Positions 23,475 to 35,600 of a stretch of 64,000 bases of DNA are shown here, one piece after another (the stretch's first letter is position 1; the number at the start of each line of letters is the position of its first letter). The notes beneath the pieces are model-generated. The model was not told where the DNA came from. It was given only the letters and a program-made list of their open reading frames with translations, and ran no database searches. A program made the translations under genes and the position numbers. Origin of the DNA: Zygnema cylindricum (Eukaryota > Streptophyta > Zygnematophyceae > Zygnematales > Zygnemataceae); the NCBI GenBank assembly GCA_037447655.1, contig JBBHKE010000907.1, forward strand, positions 1-64,000. Reading direction: 5' to 3'.

Positions 23475-25234
23475 TCTGATTAGATTCTGACTCCAGTGTT
23501 TTCCTTGCATTCGTTGCCTTTCTCCATAATTACTCTTCGGTCATGTCCTTTTTCCTTCCTCTCGTTGCTGTCCTCTTTCTCTTTCCGTCAATTCTTTTCT
23601 CCGATGATCTGTACATCACTCTTTAATCACTCTCCCCTTTTTTATTTTCCCTTACTTCCGTTTACCTCCATTTTGTCTCTCAATTTTTTCTCCTTCAGTT
23701 TTTCCTATACCTGCCCTTTCTTTCAGTTCTCCCAGTGTTGCTTTTCTTGTGTCTTCCTCTCCTTTGTTCCTTCTATTTTTCTTCTCGAGCCCCTCCTTTT
23801 CCTCTCTCTACCCACAGATGGTATCCTTTCTCCTATCCCCTAAAAAGTTATTTCCACCTCTCTCCACCTCTCTCCCTCTGCCCCTCATTCATTGGTTTAC
23901 TTTTCCAAATTCATCTCTTTCGCTATTTCGCCCTCTCCCTCTTACTCTCCCCTACAACTTTTTATTCATTCCTCTCCATATCATCTTATTCCTAACTATT
24001 ATCGCTCCCACTTTTTCTCTATCACTTCCTCACTCTCTTTCTCTCTCTCTCCCCCCCCCTTTTCTCTTTCATTGTAGCTTTATCCTTCCAATCGTCCTTA
24101 CATTACTATCCCTCTTTTTCTCCCTTCCCGATTTTTTTATCTTTAACCCTTCCTGTCTCCCTCTCCTTTTCCCTTTATCCTTTATTCTTTTATCCTTTCT
24201 TTGTTGTTCTTCTATTTCTTAGATTCCAATTCTGTTTATCTCCTCCGTAACAACATTCCTCCCTCTTCGTTTCCCTGTCTACATTCCTCCATCTTCGTTT
24301 CTCTTTCTTTCTCCCTGTCCCATTTTTCTTCCTCATCTCCTTCCACACTTTCTCTTTACTCTCGATTTATTTTCCTCTCCTTCGTCCACTCGTTTTTACA
24401 CTTTGTACATGTTTGCCTCTCATACTCCCCTCCATCTCTCCCTTCCCTACTATCCACTCCGTCATTTTTCAATGGTTTCACTTTTCTAATCTTATTTCCT
24501 TCTTCCCCACAATCTTTTGTTCCACATCCTATTTTTCTCCTCCTCCCACTCCCTTTGTTGTTTCCTCTTTCCAATGTCTACATCTCCTTCTCCCCTTCAA
24601 CTTCTCCAATTTTCCTCACCTTGTACTTTTCCCTCTTTCTCTGCCTCATTAATTCCCTCCCTGCATTTTTCTCCTCTCTCTTTCCCGTTTTGTTTCTATT
24701 TTCTACCCTCTCTTCCTCTTCCTGTTTTCCTCTCCTACTTTTCTCCCTTCGTCTCCCTCTCCGTTTTCAGCGTTTTTCATCCAACCTCCTAATTCTGGTT
24801 TCCTCTTCATACCCTTTCCCTCGCTCTACTTCACCTTCTTTTTCTCCCGTGTGCATTATCCATTTCCCGTTTCCCAGTTTTCTCCTTCACTCTCTCTCTG
24901 CCAAGCATTTTTTCTCTATCTTCCTCTCTCGACTCTTTTCCGTTTTTTCTATCCTATTTTTTCTCCCTCTATCTCTATGGTGACTCCCTTTCACCTTTCC
25001 CGACCCCCAGTCCATCTTCCTCCCCACCCTCACCCGCCCTCTTCTTCTCCCTTCTCATCCTCCTCCCTGCCATCGGTTTTTCTCTTCTTCCTCAGTCTAT
25101 CTGCCTCTCCTCCATTTTTTTTTTTCATTCTACGCCTCCCTCTTTTGTTCCCCTTTTACATCTGCCTCTCCTATTGGTATATCCATGTCTCTGTTTTCTC
25201 TCTTCCTCTCCTTCTCTCAAGCCATCATGAATCG

Positions 25235-25273
<39 letters not shown>

Positions 25274-25970
25274 TCGCCTTCTATTTCCCGATCTTCAATT
25301 TTGTTTTTTTCCCTTTCTTCCTCTTTCCATTCCTCACAGGTATCTCTCCCTTTTCCTCTCCCTCTCCCTCTCCTCTCTCTATTTCGCCGCTTCACCTCTA
25401 TCTTGCACAACCGTCAAAAAAATTCTCTATATCTCCCTCACCATTGAACTCGTTCTCTCCTCTCTCTTTCTCTCTCTCATGTCCCTTCCGATTTTCCTCT
25501 TCCCTTCTTCTGTTTCTTCTGTACTTCTCCTTCTTTTGCGGTTTGTTCTCTTCTCTCTTCTCATCTATGTCTTCCTTTCTTCCTATATTTCTGGGCATTC
25601 CAATTGCTAATTTTCACCCTCATATTCTAGCTTTCCCTCTCTCTCGCCCTTTTACCCCTTTTTGTAACCATTGTCTTCGTCTCTCGTTTTTCTCTCTTTT
25701 CTTTCCCTGTCCATCATTCTCTCCCTATATCCATATCATTCAGGCTTTTCTTCTCCTTCCTCTGTCTCTTTTTCCTTACTCCTCTCCCTTGCTAACCCTT
25801 CACTAACCACATTTTACTCTCTTTTTCCTCTTCTCATACTCTCTCTCTCTCCCTCCCTCTCTTTCTCTCTCTCACTCTCTCCCTCTCTCTGTCGCCCCCC
25901 CTCCTCTCCACCCTGCCTCCTCTCTAACCCCATGTTCCCCATCGTTTCTACTCAGGCTATTTTGTCTCTT
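23475..25970 (+). repeat. 2.5-kb polypyrimidine (CT-rich) tract
   Basis: The + strand changes within about 30 bp from A/G-only to C/T-rich at 23470 and stays so for 2.5 kb, with degenerate CTTTCCTC/CCTCTC words and a pure (CT) run at about 25239-25268. Open frames of up to 260 codons rich in Ser, Leu, Phe and Pro are compositional. It is immediately upstream of the PAS gene. Confidence 0.9.
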
Positions 25971-25974
25971 TTTA

Positions 25975-26054
25975 TACTCTCCAGCTTTCGTTTTGCTGGC
26001 CAATCAGAAGCCTCCACGTGTCACCAAAATAAATCTCAATTTTTTTTAGGAGTT
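25975..26054 (+). promoter_or_regulatory. Candidate promoter: CCAAT box and G-box
   Basis: Out of the CT-rich tract emerges an ordinary-composition 80-bp patch with a TATA-like TTTTTATACT (about 25970-25979), GGCCAATCAG (CCAAT box, 25998-26007) and CCACGTGTC (G-box/ABRE core CACGTG at 26015-26020). It lies 35-80 bp before the ATG at 26055. G-boxes bind plant bZIP and bHLH factors and CCAAT boxes bind NF-Y; the pairing is common in plant promoters. The TATA-to-CCAAT order is atypical, so the transcription start is unclear. A TTTTTTTAG at 26041-26049 could instead be a splice acceptor. Confidence 0.35.
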
Positions 26055-26610
26055 ATGTCTGAGAATTCATCTTTTCTTGAAATGAAGTCGGAACGAAAAG
26101 AGAAGTATCACGAGAATGAGAACAGGCAAAGAAACCAAAACAGGAACGAGGACAGGACCGGAAATCATAAAGGGAATGGGAACGTGAACACCGGAAACTT
26201 CAATGGAAAAAGAGTCGGAAACGGAAGTGAGAAAACAAAGAGTAACGGGAACAAACATGGGAATGAAAACGGAAACGGATACAGATTTGTAAACGGAATA
26301 GGAAATGGAGAGGAAGAAGGAGAACAGATTGGACACAACAACGGAAATGTGATCCTCATGGGGAATAGATATTTAGTAGGAAACGAGGAGAAAAAAAGAA
26401 ACAGATATGGAAAATGCATCACAAATGTTGGCAATTTTAGGGTTGATACCAGCGACATCACCAGAGAGGATAAAAGTGAGACTTTTGGCAAATCATCAGT
26501 CATCGACAAGTCACTCTGTTCCGAAAATATGCCTACTTGCATTGTCGGAAAAAGACATAAACGGAAGGAAAAGGAAGAGGATGAGGAAAAGGACGAGGAC
26601 ATTTTTACAG
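26055..26610 (+). CDS. PAS gene exon 1: Asn/Gly-rich N-terminus
   Basis: Open from ATG 26055 (context GGAGTTATGT) to a donor ACAG|GTTGGA at 26610/26611, leaving one base of a Gly codon that is completed by exon 2. It encodes 185 residues: an N/K/E-rich segment, a G-N-G/N-G-N repeat zone (about residues 37-90) built from GGAAAC/GGGAAC-like hexamers, then a non-repetitive part (…NVGNFRVDTSDI…SVIDKSLCSENM…) and a KRHKRKEKEEDEEKDED charged end. The non-repetitive half and the phase match argue for coding. The hexamer repeat argues for a simple-sequence origin. Confidence 0.45.
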
Positions 26611-26622
26611 GTTGGAGGATTG

Positions 26623-26655
<33 letters not shown>

Positions 26656-29600
26656 ACACACACACACACACACTATCTCTTCTCACTCACTCACTCACTT
26701 CTTATTTTTATTTCTCTTTTAACTTCTTCTGTAATTTTGGTAGTTGAAAGAAACGAGTCTAATTTGTCAATTTTTAAATACTATTATTTGAATAATTTTT
26801 TTTATTGTTTTTCCGACAATTTTTTCGTTCTATGTATTTTAGCAATTTTTATTTGCAACACTTTCCCTTGTTTCAATTTCTCTAAAATGATCGAACAACA
26901 GGAAGTTACCATCTACTTCAAATTTAAATGGGGGGGTAGGGGGAAGAGGAGGGGTATGGAAAGTGGTTTGCGGAGCTAAAGGGAAAGAGAGGTGTGGGAA
27001 AAATAACAGTTGAGGGAGGGAGGAAACCGGAGAACGCTTAGACGCAAAGAGGGAGGGAGAGGGCAAGGGAGAGGAAAAGGAAGAGGGGGATGGGAGAGTG
27101 GAGGGGGGAGAAGGAGGAGGGAGAGGGGGAGGATCAGAGGAAAATAGAAGTAAATGGGGAGAGGGAGGTCGAGGAAAAGAAAGAGAAAGACAAAGGGGAG
27201 AGTGAGACAGAAAGGGAGATGATGAGGGAGAGGGAGAGTGAGTAAAACAGTGACAGTTAGAGGAGAGGAAAGAGAGAGGGGGAGGGAGACAAGAAAAAGA
27301 AGACAGAAGAGAGAGAGGATGTGGAGAAAGAAGAGAGGGCCAAGGAAGATGAAATGGAGAGGGGAAGGATGGCAGTTGGAAAAGCAAGAAAAGAGGCAGT
27401 TATAAAGAAAGAGCATTTGGAGAGGGGCACTGGAGATAGAGAGGGAGATGGAGTGTTAGAAGAAGCATAGTGGAAATAAAGGCAAATGAAGAAGTTGGAG
27501 AAGAGGAAGAGGGAGAGGGAAAGGGAGAGGGAGAGCGAGAGAAAGAGGGAGAGGGAGAGGGAGAGCGACGAGAAAGGAGCACAGGGAGAGGGAGAGCGAG
27601 AGAAAGAGGCAGAGGCAAAGGGTGAGGGAGAGGAAACAAAAGAGGGAGGGATAAGACAAATAGTATAAGAGAGGGGGAAATCAATAGAGAGGGGGGTAGA
27701 GAAATAGCATGGGAGACAAACAGAGGCGAAGCAGGAAATAGTGTGAGGAGGCGAGTGGAGAACCAAAGAGAGGTAAATGGCGAGAACGTAGGGGGACGTT
27801 GAGAGGGAGGGAGAGGGTGAGGGGAAGGAAGTGGCAGAGCGTGTGAGGGAGGTGAAGGGGAGGAAGAGGGGGAGGAAGAGCGGGAGTGGGAGAGGAAAGT
27901 AGAGGGAGACGTGGAGGGGGCGTGGTAGGGCGAAGGAGAATGGGAGCGGGCGCGACGGGGAAAGGAGGGGGAAAGGGAGAGGGAGTAGGAGGTGGAGGGT
28001 GATGGCGAAGAGGAGAAGGGGACGGGGAGAGAGGGGAAGAGGGAAGGAGGGAGATGGGGAGATGGGAAGAGGGGAAGAGGGGGAGAGGGGGAGTTGGGAG
28101 GAGTAGGAGGGGAGGAAAGGAGGAGAGGGGGAGAGTGGGCGAGGGGGAGAATGTGAGAGTTGAAAGAGGGGGCGCGGGAGGGGAAGAGGAAGAGGGAGAT
28201 GGAGAGGTAGAAGAGAGGGACAAGGGAGAGGGAGGAGGGGGAGCGAGGGGAAGCGAGGTGGAGGTGGGGTAAGAGGGGGAACGGTAGGAGTAAGGGAGAG
28301 GGAGAGGGAGAAGAAGTGAGGAGGGGGAGGTGAAGAGATCGAGGGGAATAGGAGGGAAAAGAGAGGGTGTGGGAGAGGGAGAAGACAGACCGGAGAGGAG
28401 AGGGAGAGAGAGGGCGAGAGAGGGAGAGAGAGGAGAGGGAGTGGGAGAGGGAGACGGGGAGGGAGAGAGGGAGAGGAAAACGAAGCGGCGGAGAGGGAGA
28501 GAAAGTAGGTGACGGAGAGGGAGAGGAAGAGGAAGAGGGATAGGGAGAGGGAGAGTAAGAGGCAAAGATAGAGGGTGAGGCAGTGGGAGAAAGTCAGGAA
28601 GAGGGAAAGGGAGAGGGAGAGAGAGACAGAGAGGGAGAGGGAAAGAAGGGGGAGAGAGAGAGGAAGAGGGAGCGGGGAAGGAGATGGAGAGGCAGAGGGA
28701 GAGGGATAGGTAGAGGGAAAGAGAGTGGGCGGGGGAGAGGGGATGGAGAATGAGAGGAAGCGGGAAAGGGACAGGCACTGGCAAAAAGATAGGGAGAGAG
28801 ACAGGAATGGGGAGAGGAGGGGGAGAGGTAAAGGAAGAGGGAGAGGGAGAAGGAAAGGGAGTAGGAAATAGAGAGGGTGAAGGAGAGTGTAAGAGAGTGA
28901 AAGAGGGAGAGGAGAGAGAGAGGGAGAGGGGAAGTGAGTGGGAGACGATGAGAGAGAGGGAGAGTGCAGGGGAGAGGATGAGTGAGCGGGAGAGGAGAGG
29001 GGGAGGAGATGGAGAGGGGAAGGAGGAGGCGCAGGGGGAGGAGGAGCGAGAGGCATAGTGGTGGGGATAAGAGGAGGGGGGAGGGGGAGAGGAGTAGGGT
29101 GAGGGTGATGGGGAGGTGGAGAAGTGGAGCAGGCGGGGGAGGAGGAGGGGAAGACGGGGGGGGTGGGGGGAGGGTTAGGGGTATGGGGAGGTGCCTGGGG
29201 AGGGGAAGGGAGATGGACAGTGGGAGGGATAGGTGGAGGGGGATGGGGAGTGGATGGGGAGGGGGAGGTGGAGGCAATGGGGATGAGGAGGGGGGGCCGA
29301 CGGTAGAGGGGCTGGAAGTGTGGAGGGAGGGCGAGTGTGAGAGACAGAGAGTGAGAGAGAAAGACAGAGATTAATGGTTTTTGTTTTTCTGCGCTCTTTT
29401 TTTTTTCCCTTGGCTAGTTGTTTACATCCTTGTTTATTTTAGTTTCTGTCGTTTTTCATGGTGTTCCTGTGTATCCCTTTTTTGTTTTGTTTGTTCATAT
29501 TCATTTCGAGTTGTTCTTCACTTCTGTTTTCCTCTCATTGCATTTCAACTCTAGGTTCTTGCATTCAGACGGGGAACGGAATCGACGGGCTTGCCCTCAT

Positions 29601-32600
29601 TGTCGTTGATACTGCCGGTTGTGTCATTGATTGGTATGTAATTTTTTGAATACAATTTTTATTTTTTAGCTGTTAAGATTCCACTTATTACTCATATGAT
29701 TGTAATTATTACAATTTTGATTATCTTCGTTTCTGGCATTATGATTATCAACTTTGGTATGATTGCGATTATGACTACTATTAGGATATATATTATGAGG
29801 ATGGTTATATTGATTATGATTATCATGATTATGATTATGACAATAATATGATAATGATTATATTTCTTATTATTATTAATGTTATGATTAATAGGTTGTG
29901 TATGATCATGATTATTTATGATTTTGATTATTTTGATTCTCATTATTTTCACTATCATCATTATTCTTATAATTTACATCATGATCATCACCATGATCAT
30001 TTGTTTTTTTTTTGTCACATTTATCACCACCTGTTGTTTTTTCATAGAATCTGGAGCTCAATCGCATGAAAGGAAAAAGTAGTGGCCATAAAGTAGTGTG
30101 CTGGCCAGGGCTCAGTCCTGTGACCTTTGAATAGAGCCATCATTGCGGTAATCACTGCGCTCGCGCTTCCCTGGATATTGCGACACTACCCTGGATACTG
30201 GAACTGGCAGATCAATGTTGTTATATTTTGAATATGGGCGAAATGTTCCATCATCTTGTCGATTTTGGCATCCCCCCTGAAGGGATAGTTGGTCAAGGTC
30301 CATGACCCCATGGCTTTGGTATCGTGTTAAGGCTCGTAAGATCTAGGGGTCAATACGGGAGAATCGCGTAAAAGTGAAAAGGAAATCGGTTAGGGTTCAA
30401 GCCTGGGACCTTCGACTTGAGCCATTAGTGCGCTAACCACTGAGCCACCAATGTGGATATCAAAACTAGTAATTTTTATACATCAATTTTGTACAAGAAC
30501 ACATGTTAATATTGAATGGCATATGCCGCCGAATTCAACGCCCTTCGTCTAGAGGTAGTCGGTGAAGATCTAGGATTCCCGTGGCTTTGACACCATGTTA
30601 AGATTCGTAGAATCCAAGGCTCAATGACATGAAAAGTGAGCCGAGCAAGGCTCTTTTCTACTACCCTTGAATAGTGCCCTTACTGCATTAACCATTAAGC
30701 CACCCACCTAGATATCAAGATTTGTAGGTCGATATTGTTCTACATCGAGTATGGGCGAAACCACTTCTTGATACTGAAAAACACATTTTGATGATTTTAC
30801 ATTAGGTAGCCGGACAGGATCCATGACCTCTGTGGCGTTGATGCCACTAACCTTATGGTTTTTATAGCACGACCCCCGTGGCTTTAACAACATATTAAGA
30901 TTCGTTGAATCTAGGGCTCAACGTGGGAGAGTTGCATGAAAGCGAAAAGTGAACCGGCCAAGTCTTAGACCTAGGACCTCTAAATGGAGCTATCATTAGG
31001 CTAACCATGGCGGCACTAATGTCAGACCTGGTTCCTCGATATTCTTAGATATCGAACTTGGGTGAAACCACATCTCGATATTGAACTGCAAATCTTGATG
31101 ATTTGCCTCCTCAAAAAATAGCGGGTTAAGATCCACGAACCCCGTGCCTTCATACCATGTTAAGATTTGCAAAATTTGGGGGTCAATGTGTGAGAATCGC
31201 ATGAAAATGAAAAGTTTTCCGGCCACGACCCGGAACTAGGATTTCTATATATAGCCCTGAGTGAGCTAACCAGTGCGCCACAACCCGAATATTGAAACCA
31301 ACCAGTCCATATTGTTATCTATCAAGCATGGGTGTAACTATGTGTGGGTATTGATGGGCATATCTTGTCGGTTTCAAGAGTTGCCATTATTTTTATCAAT
31401 TAATATTACTTTCATTGTTGTCGTTATTCATATTGCTTTTGTTATTGTTATTGCGATTGCTATTGCTATTGTTATGGTTTTTTCTATTGGTATTTTTATT
31501 GTTTTTTTTTTTGATCTGGTAATTCTCATTGTTATTGTTAGTGTTACTGTTTTTGCTAGTCTTTATTGTTTTGTTATCACTATGTTTTATTTTGACATTT
31601 TTAGTATTTCTTATTATTTGTTGCGGTCTCTATGTTATTACTGTTGTTGTTCATATTTTTAGTACCATTGTTATTGGTATTATTGGTATTATTGTTATTG
31701 GTGTTATTGTTGCTTTTATTATTGACAGTTGTTATGTTCATTGTTATTTTTCTGATTAATGTTATTGTTATTGTTTTTCTTTCTTTTATCTTTATTTACA
31801 ATTTTTGTTGTTATTCTTCCATGTAGACTTATGTTCGGTGCACCATGCTACATGAAGTGTTTGATGATTTTTTCACAACACAATTTTTTTTTATGATATT
31901 GTCTGTAATTATTTTATTTTTTGTTTTTTAAATGTATTTCCCTATATTCAAGATTTTTAGTGGTAGGGCTACTGTAAGTTAAATGTAATGTTTTAAAACG
32001 CATTGAATGTTGTATGTTATTGTTTTCGTTATCATTTTTGTTATTATAGACATTTTTATCAGTGGTACATTTTTTCCCTTTATTGTTAATATTAGGATTG
32101 TTATGCCAGTTTAATTGTTGTATATTATCAGATCTTATTTGTTGTTGTTTAAATATTATTTTATCATACTTCAGCTATTAGTTGAATTCAATATGACGTG
32201 GTTCATGCATCTTGAAGACTTGTTACCCTGAAATGTTTTCGAAAACCTGTTCTTTTTTCTGACTCGGGCAGGAACGTCGTTGCCGCTCAAATGTTCGGTA
32301 TCTCTCACGAAGATGCAGTCAGCCAGAATATTTCTTCCTTGCTGCCCGTAGTTTCGGGTGATGAAGAAGAACGTGGAATGGTCGTGTTCGAGGCACTTTC
32401 GAACGGCCGCCAGTGGACCGGTCAAATATCGGTGTGCACCTCCCAACAAATAATCATTGACGTCATGGTAAGCCGTCCATATGTATGACGATGGATTCAT
32501 TTGTAGTTTTGTACAATTTGTCTATATATTTATTGTATTTGTGCAATAATCCTGTTTTACCTATACACTAATAATCCATTAAATTAACAGCCATGGGCAG

Positions 32601-35600
32601 TGTAGTTGACTGAATTGCCAAGTTGACAGAAATTTGTTGTGGACATCATCTTTTTCTTTTTTCACCATTTTTTTATTTTTTACATTTAGTCAGAACTAAA
32701 TGTATGCATTTTCACTCTTTCGCATTTTATTTCATTGAATTTCACAAGAATTCTTTTCATTTCATTTCAATTCAACTCATTTTAATTTAGTAAATTCACT
32801 TCAATTCGCTCATCCAATCCAATTCAATTCAGCTCAATTCAATGCAGTTCACTTCAGTTCAGTTTAACTCAATTCCGGTAAACTCGGTTCAGTTCAACTC
32901 AGTGCAGATCAATCCAGTTTAATTTCAGTCCGATTTAGTTCAGCTCCAATGCAATTCAGTTCAATCAATTCAATTTTTGTTTAGGGAATTCGAATTCAGT
33001 TCAGTTCAGTTCACTTCACTTTAAGCTCAACTCAGTTCAATTCAGTCCATTTTTGTTCAATTTCAGTTCAGTTCAGTTCAATTCCGGTTAAATCACCTCA
33101 ATTCAAGTTTGGGAGCCAATTTGCCTAGATTTTTCAGGCACTTCAAAATAAAAAAGAGTTCTGATTTGAAGATTAATATAGAATATATGTATGCTATAAA
33201 TGTGTATATATATATAATATATATATACATATATCGGACTGTTTGAGCAAGATATAATCATTTAAGAATAAAAAATGTATTATATCACGAAAGCAAGGAT
33301 TCATGTTAAAAAAGGAAACACAAGCTATAAAAAATCAGCTATATAAAATCAGCTCTAAAAACTTCCAAAATATTTTACAGTAAAAATGAGACTCAAAATT
33401 TTTGCCCCATGCATACTCCTATTTTTTTTCTTCCTTTCTTCCTTTCGTCCCCTTTGACCCCCTTTCCTAATTTTATTTTTTTTATTCTTATGTTCTTCTC
33501 CTCTTTTCTTTTGGCTCACACCCTCCCACTCCGCGTCCCTTCCCTCCCCCCTCCCCCCCTTTTTGGGACAGGTCACAGATACGCCCGTGTCGAGCGATGA
33601 CGGGTCTCTTGTTGGTGTTGTCGAAGTGATGCGTGGCATGACAAGGAAAGGGGAGCAAATCGAAGGTTTAAACATGCAAATGGAACAAGTTGCAAAGGTG
33701 AAAAAATAAAAAAGACACTAACTTTATGAATGAATAAATGTTGCAGTGTGCCAGGTACAAGATGGTTTTTCGTTTATTTTGTTGTTGCTGGTTGTTATTG
33801 TTGGTTGTCTTTGTTCGTTGTTGTTGTTCTTGTTCTTCGTTGTTGGTGTTGATTGTTGTTGTCGTTGTTGTCTATGTTGCCGTTGTTGTTGTTGTTGTTG
33901 TTGTTGTTGTCGTTGTGGTTGTTGTTGTTGTTGTTGTCGTTGTCGTTGTGGTTGTCGTTGTGGTTGTGGTTGTGGTTGTTGTGGTTGTTGTTGTGGTCGT
34001 AGTTGTTGTCATTGTTGTTGTCGTTGTTGTTGTTGTTATTGTCGTTGCTATTGTTGCTGTTATTTTTATCAATATTTTTAGTTTTCGCCTTCACCTTCTT
34101 GTTCTCATTTTTCTAATTTCCCGACTTCTCTTGCTGTTATTATTAATATGTTTTTCTTTTGGGACCAACAATAAGAAAAATGGTACAAAACAGCTAGATT
34201 GTGTTACACCCTAGAACAATAAATAAAATTGGAACGCGGATTTTGAAAAATTTATTTGTTACTTTATTATTTTCCAACATGTAAAGCCCCCTTTTTTTTT
34301 TGGCATTTCACTTTCCAATTATTTTTTTCATTTAATTTTCATATTTTCATATTTTTTTTTTTTTTTTTTTCTTTTAGGATTTTTATTCTGTTTGCAAAAT
34401 ATTCCTACCCACGAAAGCGAAAATCATCGCTGAAGTTGTGGATTCTCTTCGGGCTGCCAGGAAAAAGTTTGAAGAAGGAAAGATTTTGCAGATAAACGAA
34501 CACTTACTAGTGAGAATCACCCTTTTTTCATCCTAAAATAAAAGTTATGCCGAAATGACAATTATAACATGCATATCATGCGTATATATATACAGAACTA
34601 GGTTTGTATAAACAAAGATATACACAGATGTAAACACGTATAAAGATGCATATATTACAAATAAAAATAAAAAATAACAAATCCGCTTTTTTCATCTAGT
34701 TCAAATATTTATCCTCCTAATAACTATTTTACCCTTAATTTTTTTTTTTCCCCTCTATTTTTTTATGAGTCTTCTTTTACTTTTTTTAGATAATGCTTCC
34801 TCCTACAGTTCACATTTTTCTCTCTTTTACAACACTGATTCCAACGTCCCATGTCATGTCTTTACATTTTCCTGTACCTTCCCAAGAATGTATTGCTTAC
34901 CTCGTCTTCTCTTCCGTCCTCGCTTTTCATTCCATACTTTCTTCACTGCTTCCCTCCCGCATTCCTTCCTCTCACACTCCCTCCTTGCTTTTCTCCCTTC
35001 CTAACTCGTTTGTTCTCTGTTCTTCCCCCTTCCTTCCCTCCTTTCCCCCGACCTCTCTCTCTCTCCCGGTCCATCCCTACCTTATTTCTTCCTCCTTTAC
35101 TATCCTTCCCTGCTTCCTTACCTCCCTCCCTTCCTCCCTCGCCCCCCTCTTTCCTTCTCTCCCTCCCTCTCTCGCTCCATCCCCCTCTTCCTCCCTCCTT
35201 ACCCTCCTTTCCATTTTCCTCCTGCCTCCCCCGTTTATTACCTCCTTCCCTCCTTCCTTCCTCCTTTCCTCCCTTCCTCCGTGGTTTCTTGGACTCCCTT
35301 ACTTCCATTCCTCCTTTTCCTCCTTCCCTCCTTTCCGTCCTCGTTTTGCTTCCTCCTTCCCTATTTACCTCATTCTTTCCTCTTTCCCTTCCTTCTCCAC
35401 TCCTTCCCTCCCTCTTTCCTTCCGTCCTCCTCCATCCCTCCCTTCCTTCCATCCCTCCGAAAAAATAGTCGCCTAGCGATGCTCTCGTCGCGGCGATCCA
35501 TGGCGGAATCCGTTTTCGTAAAATGGCGCCAGAAAATCATCCAATGGTGCAACACTTATTTATGTCGTATGCGCGACACTTGTCACTATCCCGATTAAAC

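Noticed and set aside
23496-25806. Phe/Ser/Leu-rich frames in the CT tract resembling membrane proteins
   Set aside because: Composition follows from C/T-rich DNA; several frames are open at once and no conserved segment is visible.
27257-29277. 599-codon and 367-codon frames on the - strand
   Set aside because: Same GA-tract artefact inside intron 1.
29640-30055. Possible AT-rich satellite or origin-like element
   Set aside because: Only degenerate ATTATG repeats are seen; nothing supports origin function.
30385-30455. A functional tRNA gene on the - strand
   Set aside because: Box A/B-like words are present but a clean acceptor stem and anticodon arm are not, and it is one of five diverged tandem copies.
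33738-34214. Poly-Val/poly-Cys/poly-Asn/poly-Thr frames
   Set aside because: Translations of a (GTT)n array in an intron; every phase is open.
34793-35476. 227-codon Ser/Pro/Phe frame
   Set aside because: Translation of a CT tract; only the final part, in another phase, is exon 6.
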